Positions 8,894 to 18,948 of a stretch of DNA of 62,673 nt are shown here, in pieces. Made by a program: the position numbers and the translations under genes. The notes under the pieces are model-generated. The model did no database searches. It saw only the letters and a program-made list of their open reading frames with translations, and was not told the DNA's origin. Positions within the stretch are counted from its first letter, which is position 1, and the number at the start of each line of letters is the position of its first letter. The stretch is from Desulfocapsa sp. (GTDB taxonomy: Bacteria > Desulfobacterota > Desulfobulbia > Desulfobulbales > Desulfocapsaceae): assembly GCA_013792135.1 (NCBI GenBank), contig VMSP01000060.1, forward strand, positions 1 to 62,673, read 5' to 3'.

Positions 8894-10936
8894 ATGAGCA
8901 GAATCATTTTATCAAAAAATATCTCTGAAGTTTTTTCAAAAGGCCTTTTTGTCGTATTTTATATGCTTCTGCTGGTTGAAGCTTTTGCGATATTACAAAA
9001 TTCGTCTACCCTTTTATCGTCGACCCTTGTGGTGGCCACTTTTTTTCTTGCCACATTGTTCAGCCCATTCTGGGCTATATGGTTTTTTGTTGCGGTTATC
9101 CCACTCATTAATGGTTTTTTTGTGATGAAAGGGGTTGGTGATATTTCACTGGCATTTGCTGGTGTCTATCTTGCGTGGCTCCCTCAACAGTTGATTAAAA
9201 ATAAAAGTTTTCAATCTTCAAGCTCTGCCGTTTTTTTTGCAAATTTGCTGGCTACTATTGTTTTTTTTAACATATTTCTTGTTTATGTACGCATTTTGGA
9301 ATTTCCAATACCTTCCAGATTGTGGTTTGATTGGTTTACTTATTTTCCATTTGCTGGCCAGAAAGATAATTTGTGGCAGATCAACGCTTCGCTCATTTTA
9401 TTGCAGGGTATATTTCTGTTTAAGATGCTTGATATAGAATTGATAAATCGTAACTATTTTATTTTTTTCACAAAAGTTGTTTATGCTCAGGCAATTTTTA
9501 TTATAGCTTTCTCCTTGATTCAGCTTGTAAATTTTAAAATAAGAGGCGAGAATTACTTAGGAATTTATCTTCCATTTAATGATATCCATTCTTACGGAAG
9601 TTATGTGGTTCTGCTATTGGGCGTATTTACTGCTTTTTTTCTGAATAGTTTAACCATACGAAGGGAATATCAACCTGATAAAAAACAAGAAAAAGATCAT
9701 TTAGCATTTCTTTGGTTTGATGTATCTAGAATAATAGGATTCTTTTATAAGTTGTCATTCAAAACTGTTGTTAATGGATTTCTTGCTGTTTCTTTCTTTT
9801 TTTTATGTTGTTATTCTTCTTCCAGGATGACGTGGTTGGCAATGGGGGTAATTCTTTTTTTTCTTGTCATTGTTGCAATAAGAAATAAAAAAATAATTAC
9901 TTGTTTTGGTATTATTATAGTCCTTATAACTATTATTAGTAGCCTGTTTGTTCCCCAATTGCTTCAATCAAATAATCCCTCATTGTACCGATTGGGATCT
10001 TTTTTAAATGTTAAAAATTTTAACAAGGATGAAAATCTTCTTATACGGTTTGAGTTATGGAAGCGCTCTTTGAAAATGGCTAAAGATTACCCTCTTACCG
10101 GTGTGGGGCTGGGTAATTTTTATAGGACTAATGTACATTACAAAAATAATTCCATGGGCCGGTGGGATTCAGAGAATACTCATAATTATTATCTGCAAGT
10201 ATTAGCAGAGCTTGGAGTTCCTGGTCTCATATTGTTTCTGGTGCTATTGTCTTCTCTTTATTCGCGTCGAGTAACTGTAGCCGTAAGGGAGGGTGATGGC
10301 TTATCTCCTGAATTTTCTGTAAAGCCATTTTGTTATGGTCTTGGTGCCTATCTTTTAACTATGTTAACGGGCCATCCACTTCTTCTTTCCAGTCAACAAT
10401 TTTTATTCTGGGCTATTGTAGCTATAATTTCAAAAGGTCATTTTTTTGTATTAGGTGAGGATGAGAGAGTATTGCCTGAATATAAAATACCCAAAATAGT
10501 TGGTGCTTTTATTTTTTTTCTTTTTGTACTTGGGTTCAGTAAAAATTTGTACAAACATGAACCTTGGACTATTCCTGTTGAATATGGATTGTATCCTACT
10601 GAAAATTGGGATGGTGGCAAGATGAGGTGGATGGCAGGTAAGGCAGAATATTATCTTCCTGAGACGACAAGAGAATTGAATCTAAAGATTGTGGCGCAAC
10701 CTTTTAACAGTCAGAAACCGGAAGGGCTAACACTTATAATATCAATAAACGATTCAGTTGTTGATAAAGTTCATTTTATTGAAGGCGGGACTAAAAATCT
10801 CAGTTATAATATTTCGTCTATTAATAAACAGGATATTAAAGTTAATTTGGAAGTGGATAAGGTATTTTGTCCCAAGACGATTGGACTCAATAGTGATTTC
10901 AGGATACTCGGAGTCGCTTTAGGTTTAGATGATTAG
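8894..10936 (+). CDS. O-antigen ligase/polymerase-like membrane protein with C-terminal beta domain
   Basis: This 680-residue, strongly AT-rich gene encodes about 12 membrane segments. A large periplasmic loop near residues 370-430 contains RFELWKRSLKMAKDYPLTGV and GLGNFYR followed by NTHNYYLQVLAELG, the Wzy_C/O-antigen ligase (WaaL-Wzy) signature with its conserved Arg and His. The last 120 residues, after the final helix, start EYGLYPTENWDGGKMRWMAG and are predicted to be a periplasmic beta-sandwich, a module also found on other membrane glyco-enzymes. It could polymerise repeat units (Wzy), ligate glycan to lipid A-core (WaaL) or glycosylate protein; sequence alone does not decide. The base composition differs from its neighbours, as is common for wzy genes. 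The start ATG is at 8894, just after the fcl remnant. Confidence 0.82.
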   Translation: MSRIILSKNISEVFSKGLFVVFYMLLLVEAFAILQNSSTLLSSTLVVATFFLATLFSPFWAIWFFVAVIPLINGFFVMKGVGDISLAFAGVYLAWLPQQLIKNKSFQSSSSAVFFANLLATIVFFNIFLVYVRILEFPIPSRLWFDWFTYFPFAGQKDNLWQINASLILLQGIFLFKMLDIELINRNYFIFFTKVVYAQAIFIIAFSLIQLVNFKIRGENYLGIYLPFNDIHSYGSYVVLLLGVFTAFFLNSLTIRREYQPDKKQEKDHLAFLWFDVSRIIGFFYKLSFKTVVNGFLAVSFFFLCCYSSSRMTWLAMGVILFFLVIVAIRNKKIITCFGIIIVLITIISSLFVPQLLQSNNPSLYRLGSFLNVKNFNKDENLLIRFELWKRSLKMAKDYPLTGVGLGNFYRTNVHYKNNSMGRWDSENTHNYYLQVLAELGVPGLILFLVLLSSLYSRRVTVAVREGDGLSPEFSVKPFCYGLGAYLLTMLTGHPLLLSSQQFLFWAIVAIISKGHFFVLGEDERVLPEYKIPKIVGAFIFFLFVLGFSKNLYKHEPWTIPVEYGLYPTENWDGGKMRWMAGKAEYYLPETTRELNLKIVAQPFNSQKPEGLTLIISINDSVVDKVHFIEGGTKNLSYNISSINKQDIKVNLEVDKVFCPKTIGLNSDFRILGVALGLDD

Positions 10937-11093
10937 CTCTGTGATCCTTGCTCTCAATAAGGGATAACTCAAATGAGTTGACCTCTGGGGTTTTTCATTT
11001 TAAAATCAATTTTCTAGTGAGCTTGTAATTGTTTTTTTAGGGATACAATTTGTCGTTTGTATGTATAGAATAATAATCCAAAAGGATATTTTA

Positions 11094-12227
11094 ATGAAAA
11101 AAGCTTTAATTACCGGCGTGACTGGTCAGGATGGTGCTTATCTTGCCGAATTTTTATTGAACAAAGGATACGAAGTGCATGGTATGAAACGTCGTACCTC
11201 TCTCTTCAATACAGATAGAATTGATCACCTGTATCAGGGGTCGCATGAAGAACATCGGCAGTTCTTTTTGCATCATGGAGATATGACGGATTCGAGTAGC
11301 TTGATCCATATCCTCCAAAAAGTCCAACCTGATGAGGTATATAATCTGGCTGCTCAGTCTCATGTCGCTGTTTCTTTTGAAGAGCCGGAGTACACGGCTA
11401 ATTCTGATGCCCTTGGAGCCTTGAGGATATTGGAAGCGATCCGGACTATTGGGCTTGCAGAAAAAACAAGGTATTATCAGGCATCTACCTCCGAGTTGTT
11501 TGGTAAAGTTCAGGAAACTCCTCAGACCGAGAAAACCCCTTTCTATCCCCGTTCCCCTTATGCCGTGGCGAAGCTCTATGCCTATTGGATTACAGTGAAT
11601 TATCGTGAGGCCTATGGGTTTTACGCCTGTAATGGAATCCTCTTTAACCATGAATCTCCGGTTCGTGGAGAGACCTTTGTCACCAGAAAAATTACCCGTG
11701 CCTTAAGCCGGATCGTCCTTGGTTTGAAAAAATGTGTCCATCTTGGAAATCTTGACGCCAAGCGTGACTGGGGACATGCAAAAGACTATGTGGAAATGCA
11801 ATGGTTGATGCTCCAGCAGGAGGTTCCTGAAGATTTTGTCATTGCCACGGGCAAGCAATACTCGGTTCGTGATTTTGTCGGGGCGGCAGCCAGTGAATTG
11901 GGTATCAGTATAAAGTGGCAAGGAAGCGGATTGGAGGAGCTGGGTGTTGTTGATCAGGTGGAACATCTTGAAACAAGTGCGTTTGATGCAAGCGTTCATG
12001 TAAAATCGGGTGATGTCATTGTTCGGGTTGATCCTCGCTATTTCCGTCCAACAGAGGTGGAAACTTTGTTGGGGGATGCTACAAAAGCCAAGGAGAAACT
12101 GGGATGGGTACCAAAGATTACTTTTAAGGAGTTGGTTTCCGAGATGATACACCATGACATGGAAGAGGCGCGTCGGGACGAACTTTGTCGGAATGAAGGA
12201 TTTCGAATCAACTCCTATTATGAGTAA
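11094..12227 (+). CDS. gmd: GDP-mannose 4,6-dehydratase
   Basis: This 377-residue SDR converts GDP-D-mannose to GDP-4-keto-6-deoxy-D-mannose. Visible are [15 protein letters not shown] (cofactor loop), [22 protein letters not shown], the catalytic ASTSELFG (Thr/Ser-Glu) and the Y-x3-K in [13 protein letters not shown]. The substrate-side [17 protein letters not shown] and the C-terminal [18 protein letters not shown] are also present; all are Gmd hallmarks. The start is the ATG at 11094 behind AAAGGAT; an upstream ATG at 11061 lacks a ribosome site. The stop overlaps the next gene by 8 bp. Because fcl nearby is dead, the keto sugar must go elsewhere, possibly to GDP-D-rhamnose through the next gene. 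Confidence 0.95.
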   Translation: MKKALITGVTGQDGAYLAEFLLNKGYEVHGMKRRTSLFNTDRIDHLYQGSHEEHRQFFLHHGDMTDSSSLIHILQKVQPDEVYNLAAQSHVAVSFEEPEYTANSDALGALRILEAIRTIGLAEKTRYYQASTSELFGKVQETPQTEKTPFYPRSPYAVAKLYAYWITVNYREAYGFYACNGILFNHESPVRGETFVTRKITRALSRIVLGLKKCVHLGNLDAKRDWGHAKDYVEMQWLMLQQEVPEDFVIATGKQYSVRDFVGAAASELGISIKWQGSGLEELGVVDQVEHLETSAFDASVHVKSGDVIVRVDPRYFRPTEVETLLGDATKAKEKLGWVPKITFKELVSEMIHHDMEEARRDELCRNEGFRINSYYE

Positions 12228-13188
12228 AACTGCTCTTATCTTAGGGGTCTCTGGTCAGGATGGAGCCTATTTATCCAAACTGCTTCTGAACAAAGGGTAT
12301 CGTGTCGTTGGGTCATCGCGTGATGCCCAGATGTCGTCCTTTGCCAATCTAGAACGTCTTGGGATAAAGGGAGAGGTCCAGACTGAATCCGTTTCCTCCA
12401 ATGATTTTCGCAGTGTACTGCAGGTGCTGAAAAAGGTGGAGCCGGATGAAATTTACAATCTGGCGGGACAGAGCTCTGTTGGCCTTTCATTCAGTCAGCC
12501 CGTTGAGACTTTTGAGAGTATAGGTATAGGAACATTGAATCTGTTGGAGGCGATACGCATACAGGATATGCCTGTACGGTTCTACAATGCCTGTTCAAGC
12601 GAATGTTTTGGTAATACTGATGGTGAACGTGCGGATGAAGAAACCCCGTTTCGTCCACGTAGCCCCTATGCGGTGGCAAAAGCAGCAGCCTTCTGGCAGG
12701 TAGCCAACTATCGTGAGGCATATGGCCTTTTTGCCTGTTCCGGTCTGTTGTTCAATCATGAATCGCCCCTTCGCCCGGAGCGATTTGTTACCCAGAAAAT
12801 TGTCCGCGAGGCGTGTCAGATTAAGGCTGGTTTGCAGCAGAAGATGAAGCTTGGCAATATTACGGTTATGCGTGACTGGGGATGGGCACCAGAGTATGTC
12901 GAAGCCATGTGGCTGATGCTCCAGCAGGATGAGGCCGATGACTATATCGTGGCCACGGGAAAAACTTATAGTTTGGAAGAGATGGTGGAGACCGTCTTCT
13001 CCTCTCTGGGGCTTAATTGGCAGGAGCATGTCGAGTTGAATCCTGATTTGCTGCGTCCAACCGATATCAAGATCTCCCTTGCTGATCCTGGAAAGGCGGC
13101 AAGAGAGTTGGGCTGGAAGGCCAAATATGGAATGAAGGATGTGGCGGCGATGATGGTCGAAGCGTGCATGAAGGATATGGAAAATTAA
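12220..13188 (+). CDS. Gmd-like SDR, candidate GDP-6-deoxy-D-lyxo-4-hexulose reductase (Rmd role)
   Basis: This 322-residue SDR is clearly related to Gmd: [41 protein letters not shown]-x3-K in [13 protein letters not shown], and [17 protein letters not shown]. It is shorter and more diverged than the preceding gene. It lacks the Arg-Thr-Ser block after the second strand ([11 protein letters not shown] instead of HGMKRRTS), and the catalytic Thr position is Ser. Two consecutive Gmd-family genes are otherwise redundant, so I infer that this one acts on the Gmd product as a 4-reductase giving GDP-D-rhamnose or GDP-talose. A second dehydratase is the alternative. The ATG at 12220 overlaps the gmd stop (ATGAGTAA), implying coupling. 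It lies directly upstream of an ABC O-antigen exporter. Confidence 0.78.
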   Translation: MSKTALILGVSGQDGAYLSKLLLNKGYRVVGSSRDAQMSSFANLERLGIKGEVQTESVSSNDFRSVLQVLKKVEPDEIYNLAGQSSVGLSFSQPVETFESIGIGTLNLLEAIRIQDMPVRFYNACSSECFGNTDGERADEETPFRPRSPYAVAKAAAFWQVANYREAYGLFACSGLLFNHESPLRPERFVTQKIVREACQIKAGLQQKMKLGNITVMRDWGWAPEYVEAMWLMLQQDEADDYIVATGKTYSLEEMVETVFSSLGLNWQEHVELNPDLLRPTDIKISLADPGKAARELGWKAKYGMKDVAAMMVEACMKDMEN

Positions 13189-13253
13189 TATGGGTCATGT
13201 TTGCCGGGGTGCCATTCTCTTAAATTACGATATCTCATCTATGTCCTGATATC

Positions 13254-14057
13254 ATGGGTGATTTCAAAGGTCGTCTTATTGCCCTGTATCATTATAGAGG
13301 GTTTGTGCTCAGTATGGTTGCCAGGGAGTTCCGCAGCCGCTACATGGGCTCGCTTCTTGGTAGCATCTGGTCTATCCTGAATCCTCTGACTATGATTTTT
13401 ATCTATACGGTGATTTTTTCCCGGGTGATGCGGGCAAAATTGCCGGGCATTGACGATTCAATGGGGTATGGCCTTTTTGTCTGTGCCGGACTGCTGCCTT
13501 GGCTTTTTTTCGTTGAGCTTCTCAACCGTTTCCCCAATATCTTTATTGAACAGGCCGCGCTTCTGAAAAAAGTCAGTTTCCCCAGAATAACACTTCCTGT
13601 TATCGCTCTCTGTTCGGCCACTATCAACTTTCTGATAATTTTCACTCTGTTTCTTGCCTTTTTATTATTGACAGGTCGGTTTCCGGGCTGGGTTGTCTTG
13701 GGGTATGTTCCACTGCTCATTATGCAGCAGATGTTTGTGGTGGGCTTAGGGGTGATGCTCGGTAGTATGAATGTCTTTTTCCGGGATATCGGCCAATTTG
13801 TTAACGTGATCATCCAGTTCTGGTTTTGGTTTACTCCCATTGTCTATACACTGACCATGGTGCCGGAAAAAGCTCAAGGTCTTTTGTCCTTTAATCCAAT
13901 GACCTCTTTTCTCCAAGCCTATCAAAAGATCATTCTCCATGGCATATGGCCTGATTATATGAATTTTAAGTGGCATTTTTTGGGAGCACTTATTGCTCTG
14001 GTTGGTGGTTTTTTTGTGTTTCATCGACTGGCGGATGAAATGGTGGATGAGCTGTGA
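13254..14057 (+). CDS. wzm: O-antigen ABC exporter permease
   Basis: This 267-residue ABC-2 family integral membrane protein has six hydrophobic segments. It starts with a cytoplasmic amphipathic stretch (YHYRGFVLSMVAREFRSRYM) that leads into GSLLGSIWSILNPL, the classic Wzm/KpsM opening. FRDIGQFVNVIIQFWFWFTP carries the conserved coupling-helix and TM5 region. With the ATPase it would flip completed lipid-linked polysaccharide across the inner membrane. It is translationally coupled to wzt, whose GTG overlaps its stop codon. Confidence 0.93.
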   Translation: MGDFKGRLIALYHYRGFVLSMVAREFRSRYMGSLLGSIWSILNPLTMIFIYTVIFSRVMRAKLPGIDDSMGYGLFVCAGLLPWLFFVELLNRFPNIFIEQAALLKKVSFPRITLPVIALCSATINFLIIFTLFLAFLLLTGRFPGWVVLGYVPLLIMQQMFVVGLGVMLGSMNVFFRDIGQFVNVIIQFWFWFTPIVYTLTMVPEKAQGLLSFNPMTSFLQAYQKIILHGIWPDYMNFKWHFLGALIALVGGFFVFHRLADEMVDEL

Positions 14058-15304
14058 ACGCTTGTATCATTGTCAATAATCTGGGCAAGAAGTATAAACG
14101 GTACCCGAATCGCTGGACTCGTCTTGGTGAATGGCTCAGTTTCGGGAGATATCAGGGGCATCAGGCTTCCTGGATTCTGCGTAATCTCAGTTTTGAACTG
14201 AACGCGGGTGAGTCTCTGGGCGTGATCGGAGTTAACGGTGCCGGCAAATCAACATTATTAAAATTATTAACCAGGACATCGGTACCGAGTGAAGGGAAGA
14301 TCGAGATTCATGGCCGTGTTTCTGCCTTACTTGAGCTGGGGATGGGATTCCATCAGGATTTTTCCGGGCGTGTCAATGCCCTGATGACCTGCCAGATGAT
14401 GGGTTATAGTAGTGAAGAGGCTCACGCTCTCCTTGAAGAGATTCGAGAGTTCTCAGAGCTTGGTGACTATATGGATCAGCCTGTCAGGGTCTACTCTACA
14501 GGTATGCAGGTACGTTTGGCCTTCAGTGCCGCTACCGTCAGGCGTCCTGAAATTCTGATAGTTGATGAGGCGTTATCTGTGGGTGATGCCTATTTTCAGC
14601 ATAAATGTATCAGTCGTATTCGTGAGTATCGTGATCAGGGAACCACTCTTCTCTTTGTCTCCCATGATCCCGGGGCAGTGAAATCCTTATGTAATCGGGC
14701 AATTCTCCTGGATGGTGGAGCCATTGTCAAGGATGGTGCTCCGGATACCGTGCTTGATTACTATAACTCGGTAATAGCAAGAAATAAAAATGATGAGGAG
14801 ATTCGGCAGGTCGAGGGGATAGGTGGACGGATCTCAACCCGTTCCGGAAATGGAACTGCCAGAATCATGCAGGTGGATATTACAAAAAATGATGGCCTTT
14901 CAGTACGTTCTTTTTTGGTTGGAGAACAAGTGGTACTGCGTTGTGCTGTAGATTTTTATGAAGATATGGATAATCCTACAGTGGGAATTCTTCTGCGTGA
15001 TAGAATGGGCAATGATGTGTACGGAACCAATACCACGTACCTTGGCCACGGTGATATGAAAGTGAATGGTGGTGATAGCCTTGATGTGGCTTTTACCCTT
15101 CCCTTGAATATAGGCCCTGGAAATTATTCCGTTTGTGTTGCTATCCATGCCGGCGAGTCTCACCTGGAAGGAAATTGTGACTGGTGGGATCGCTGTCTTG
15201 TCCTACAGGTCATAGCTGGGGACGAGCCCCCTTTTGTAGGGGTGGTCTCCCTGCCTGTCGAGGTTATGGTAAGCAAGACCCGCCGGGACAATGTGGTTCC
15301 TTGA
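14054..15304 (+). CDS. wzt: O-antigen ABC exporter ATPase with carbohydrate-binding C-terminal domain
   Basis: This 416-residue protein has an ABC domain in residues 1-245: Walker A GVNGAGKSTLLKLL near residue 62, signature YSTGMQVRLAFS near 150, Walker B ILIVDEALSVGD near 168 and H-loop FVSHD. The first residues, NNLGKKYKRYPNRW, are typical of Wzt. Residues about 265-416 form a Wzt_C-type beta-sandwich (FLVGEQVVLRC, FTLPLNIGPGNYSV, CDWWDR). In known systems this domain recognises a chemically capped non-reducing end so that only finished chains are exported. The start is a GTG overlapping the wzm stop. The methyltransferase gene that follows is the natural candidate for making the cap. Confidence 0.94.
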   Translation: MNACIIVNNLGKKYKRYPNRWTRLGEWLSFGRYQGHQASWILRNLSFELNAGESLGVIGVNGAGKSTLLKLLTRTSVPSEGKIEIHGRVSALLELGMGFHQDFSGRVNALMTCQMMGYSSEEAHALLEEIREFSELGDYMDQPVRVYSTGMQVRLAFSAATVRRPEILIVDEALSVGDAYFQHKCISRIREYRDQGTTLLFVSHDPGAVKSLCNRAILLDGGAIVKDGAPDTVLDYYNSVIARNKNDEEIRQVEGIGGRISTRSGNGTARIMQVDITKNDGLSVRSFLVGEQVVLRCAVDFYEDMDNPTVGILLRDRMGNDVYGTNTTYLGHGDMKVNGGDSLDVAFTLPLNIGPGNYSVCVAIHAGESHLEGNCDWWDRCLVLQVIAGDEPPFVGVVSLPVEVMVSKTRRDNVVP

Positions 15305-15373
15305 GTAATAATAATTAGAGATGATATTGATGATATCAACAGATATTCCGTCAAAGTCTGAGAGGATTGGTTC

Positions 15374-16624
15374 ATGTTAGAAACCCAAAATCCAGAAATC
15401 GATCTGGCTCAGTTGCTTGAAAAAATTGGATTGGAGTTGCACCGGCAACATAAGAGTGTTGTTGGGAGGCTGGACAGGGTTGCTTCTGAGGAACTTGCTA
15501 TCAACGACCCTTACTCCTGGGGCCAACTGGGATCAACGTTGAATGTCGCCGAGCAGAATGTCAATGCCGGAGCCGAGGTCACCTCCATGCTCCATTACCG
15601 CGGCATTATGCGGAAAATTGCCCGCTTTCTTGGGAAGGTAACTATTTTTCTCGGACGGGTAATTACTATTCCGCAGAGAAATTTCAATAGCGCTATCCTT
15701 CATAGTTTCCGTATTACCCTTGATGGTATTCGGGATATGAATCGCAGTACAGCCCTTTTTGAAAGACAGATCGCTGAACAGATGAGACATTTCGATGAAC
15801 AGCTGAAAAAGAAATCAGCTCTCATCGATTACCTGAAAACAGGACTTATCACCCAGGAAAGAAGGGTCTCCATTCTTCTGGAAGAACTGCGCAGGGAGTT
15901 GACTACTGCAGATGGCAGCCAGAAGGCGCTTTCACCTCATCTGACTGGCTTGGATATCCTTGATCCCCTTTATCTTGCCTTTGAAAATCAATTTCGTGGC
16001 ACCCGTGAAGAGATTCGAGATCGATTATTGGAATATGTTCCCCTTATGCGTGAAGCCGGAGCAGGTAATCCAGGACGTGAAGTCCTTGATATAGGCTGTG
16101 GTCGTGGAGAGTGGCTTGGAATCATGCAAGATGAGGATTTATTGGCAAGTGGCTTGGACTTAAATCATGTGCTGGTACAGGAGTGTCGTGAAAAAGGTCT
16201 TAAGGTAATAGAGAATGATGCCCTCACTTACCTGCGTTCTCTCCCTGAGAGCAGTCTGGGAGCAATCACATCATTTCATCTTATTGAACATCTCAGCTTC
16301 GATGACAGAATTGCCCTTTTTGATGAATGTGTCCGAGTTTTGAAGTCTGGTGGAGTTGCAATTTTTGAAACGCCTAATCCCAGAAATTTACTTGTGGGCG
16401 CCTGTAATTTTTGGGCCGACCCGACTCACCTTCGACCGCTCTATCCTGAAACGCACCAATTCCTTATGGAGTATCGAGGATTCTGTAAAGTTGAACTACT
16501 GTTTCTGCATCCCCATGAAGGAGAACAACGTCTTCCTGAGACAGAGGCACCACAGCTTGCTGCACGCCTGAACGAGATTCTCTCCTGTGCCAGGGATTAC
16601 ACGGTTGTTGGATATAAGGCATGA
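15374..16624 (+). CDS. SAM-dependent methyltransferase with N-terminal helical region, candidate chain terminator
   Basis: The 416 residues include a mostly helical N-terminal half with a likely coiled coil around 125-185 (FERQIAEQMRHFDEQLKKK). A class I methyltransferase domain follows with motif I DIGCGRGEWLG near residue 239, LDLNHVLVQECREKG, and SFHLIEHLSF. It sits directly after Wzm/Wzt and overlaps the next glycosyltransferase by 4 bp (ATGA). In WbdD-type systems a coiled coil sets chain length and a methyl cap is read by the Wzt C-terminal domain. The same logic is inferred here, but there is no kinase domain and the domain order is reversed. The start ATG follows AGAGGAT with good spacing. 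Confidence 0.82.
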   Translation: MLETQNPEIDLAQLLEKIGLELHRQHKSVVGRLDRVASEELAINDPYSWGQLGSTLNVAEQNVNAGAEVTSMLHYRGIMRKIARFLGKVTIFLGRVITIPQRNFNSAILHSFRITLDGIRDMNRSTALFERQIAEQMRHFDEQLKKKSALIDYLKTGLITQERRVSILLEELRRELTTADGSQKALSPHLTGLDILDPLYLAFENQFRGTREEIRDRLLEYVPLMREAGAGNPGREVLDIGCGRGEWLGIMQDEDLLASGLDLNHVLVQECREKGLKVIENDALTYLRSLPESSLGAITSFHLIEHLSFDDRIALFDECVRVLKSGGVAIFETPNPRNLLVGACNFWADPTHLRPLYPETHQFLMEYRGFCKVELLFLHPHEGEQRLPETEAPQLAARLNEILSCARDYTVVGYKA

Positions 16625-18948
16625 ACCCTGTTGCCTTTGTTATTCCCTGGTTTGGTAAGAATTTAAAAGGTGGGGCCGAACAGCTTGCTTGGCAAGTCTC
16701 TAATCGTCTGGCAAAACGCGGGCATAAGATTGAAGTCCTGACTACCTGTTGCTCTTCCTTTCTCGAAGACTGGTCCACGAATCATCTGCCTTCAGGAAGT
16801 GAGATGCTCGATGGGCTTCTCGTGCGTAGGTTCAAGGTTGATAAGCGGAATGGAGACCTCTTTAATCATGCCAATAGTCATGCCCTTGCAATTCCTCCTG
16901 AAAATTTAAGAGCCGGTATCAATCCCTTTACCTTTGGGACGGGTGAGCTGTTTGTCGCCGAAAATATCAATTCTCTGGCCCTCGAACGCTATCTGAAATG
17001 GAATAAAAAAAGATATCACGCCTTTGTATTCCTGCCCTATCTTTACGGGGTTATTTTGAATGGCCTTCCTCACGTTGCTGAAAAATCCTTTCTGCAGCCA
17101 TGTCTCCATGATGAGGTATATGCTTATCTGCCCGAAGTTGAAAATATTATGCGAGGGTGTCGTGGTATCCTCTATAATTCACTGGGGGAGGAGTGTCTGG
17201 CCCATACTTTATTCGGGCCGGGTATTGACAGGAAGGGAGAGGTTGTCGGTGTTGGGGTTGAAAGTTTTGATCTGACTCACCAGCCATTACCAAAGCAAGT
17301 GGCAGGACTTGATCTGGACGAAGAAAAATATGTGTTGTGCCTGGGGCGGCGCGACAAAACCAAAAATACCGCGATGCTTGTTCAGGCATATCAGAAATAT
17401 CGCAAGAACCATCCGGAGAGCAAATTAATGCTGATAATTGCAGGCCCCGGTGAGGAACAGTTTGGTGCTTCGGTGCAGGGGGTATATGATCTCGGACTTG
17501 TTTCAGAACTGGACAAAGAAGCCTTGCTTTCCCGGTGCACAGTATTGTTCCAGCCTAGCAGAAATGAAAGTTATTCACGAGTTATTATGGAGGCCTGGTT
17601 TTACAACAGGCCTGTGGCTGTCCATGGTGAGTGTCTTGCAACCGCCATGGCCGTGAATGCGGCAGGCGGCGGGTGGTTAGCAACGAATCGTGAAGCGTGG
17701 GCGCATCTCTTCCATATGATCAGCAGTATGGAGGAAAGTGAATTGCTTGAATTGGGGAAAAAAGGCAGGGCATATGCCCGCCAGTACGCGGAATGGGATG
17801 CGGTAATTGACCGCTACGAGAGCGTGCTGGGGCTAAAATCAGCAGAAATATTAAAAGAAAAAACTCAACACAGGATAGGTCCGCGCACAATTCATCAGTT
17901 GGTTCCGGGTTTTGCCCATGGTGATGCGATCAGTAACCAGACCATGATTATTCGTGATCTGCTGAAGAAAAAAGGCTACAAGTCGGATATTTTTACAGAG
18001 CATATCGACCCTTCAATGACCCATGAAGCCCGCCTGTTCAAGGATGGAAAAGGGATAAAGGCGGATGTCGGTCTTATCTATCATCATTCCATTGGTGCAG
18101 GGCTTACTGATTTTGTCATTAACCACCCAGGGCCCAAAAGTCTTATCTATCATAATATTACCCCTCCGGAGCTGGTTCGCAATGCGGATCCGGAACTGGC
18201 ACTGAAACTTGAACAGGGACTCAATGATTTGAGCAGACTGGCTCCCCACTTTCCTGTCAGTGCCGGAGATTCCCGTTTCAACTGTCGTGATCTGGAAGAA
18301 AGTGGTTTTGCTTCACCATCCGTATTGCCTATCTGTATTGCCCCTGAAAAATGGAATATTCCGGCTGAACCCAATATGCTGACGAGGCTGCGTGACGGCA
18401 AAGATAATATTCTCTTTGTGGGACGACTGGCGGCCAATAAATGTCAGCATGATTTGATTGACGCCTTTGCTGTCTATCTTGCCATGTACGGGAACTGCAG
18501 GCTGATACTCGTGGGCGGTTTTATGGAAGAGGAAAAGTATTACCAGTCGTTGAAGGAGCGGGTACGTTTGCAAGGGCTTGAAGGTGACGTGCTGTTTACA
18601 GGAAAGGTTACCGACACCATCCTCCACGCCTGTTACCGATGTGCAGACCTGTTCTGGTCCATGAGTGAGCATGAGGGTTTTGGAGTGCCCCTTATTGAGG
18701 CCATGTGGTTTGATATTCCTGTCTTTGCGTATAAGAGTTCAGCTGTTCCGGAAACATTGGGGGAGGGCGGGCTTCTTTTTACCGATAAACAGGATGTTAA
18801 AGAACTGGCAGCAGCTGCAAGACTTCTTATGCATGACCCTGAAGTGCGAAGCAAAATACTCTCCGGGCAAAAACAACGAAGAGGAATATTCTTACCGGAA
18901 GCGATTCGGCTACAATTGGATGAATTCATTCGAGGGATGGATGTATAA
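16621..18948 (+). CDS. Double-domain family 4 glycosyltransferase
   Basis: The 775 residues contain two GT-B glycosyltransferases in tandem. Domain 1 (1-410) starts IPWFGKNLKGGAEQLAWQVS and has LGRRDKTKNTAMLVQAY and PSRNESYSRVIMEAW. Domain 2 (420-775) starts IHQLVPGFAHGDAISNQTMI and has FVGRLAANKCQHDLIDAF and SEHEGFGVPLIEAMW. Each half carries the E-x7-E-like donor motif, so two different or alternating linkages may be made by one polypeptide, as in WbdA/WbpX-type polymerases of ABC-exported O-antigens. It overlaps the methyltransferase stop, and the following gene begins inside its last codons. It is probably the main chain-extending enzyme of this module. Confidence 0.88.
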   Translation: MNPVAFVIPWFGKNLKGGAEQLAWQVSNRLAKRGHKIEVLTTCCSSFLEDWSTNHLPSGSEMLDGLLVRRFKVDKRNGDLFNHANSHALAIPPENLRAGINPFTFGTGELFVAENINSLALERYLKWNKKRYHAFVFLPYLYGVILNGLPHVAEKSFLQPCLHDEVYAYLPEVENIMRGCRGILYNSLGEECLAHTLFGPGIDRKGEVVGVGVESFDLTHQPLPKQVAGLDLDEEKYVLCLGRRDKTKNTAMLVQAYQKYRKNHPESKLMLIIAGPGEEQFGASVQGVYDLGLVSELDKEALLSRCTVLFQPSRNESYSRVIMEAWFYNRPVAVHGECLATAMAVNAAGGGWLATNREAWAHLFHMISSMEESELLELGKKGRAYARQYAEWDAVIDRYESVLGLKSAEILKEKTQHRIGPRTIHQLVPGFAHGDAISNQTMIIRDLLKKKGYKSDIFTEHIDPSMTHEARLFKDGKGIKADVGLIYHHSIGAGLTDFVINHPGPKSLIYHNITPPELVRNADPELALKLEQGLNDLSRLAPHFPVSAGDSRFNCRDLEESGFASPSVLPICIAPEKWNIPAEPNMLTRLRDGKDNILFVGRLAANKCQHDLIDAFAVYLAMYGNCRLILVGGFMEEEKYYQSLKERVRLQGLEGDVLFTGKVTDTILHACYRCADLFWSMSEHEGFGVPLIEAMWFDIPVFAYKSSAVPETLGEGGLLFTDKQDVKELAAAARLLMHDPEVRSKILSGQKQRRGIFLPEAIRLQLDEFIRGMDV

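Noticed and set aside
18665-18940. Longer start for the polytopic protein inside the double GT4 gene
   Set aside because: It would overlap the GT4 coding sequence by 284 bp in another frame; the ATG at 18941 gives a proper membrane-protein start.
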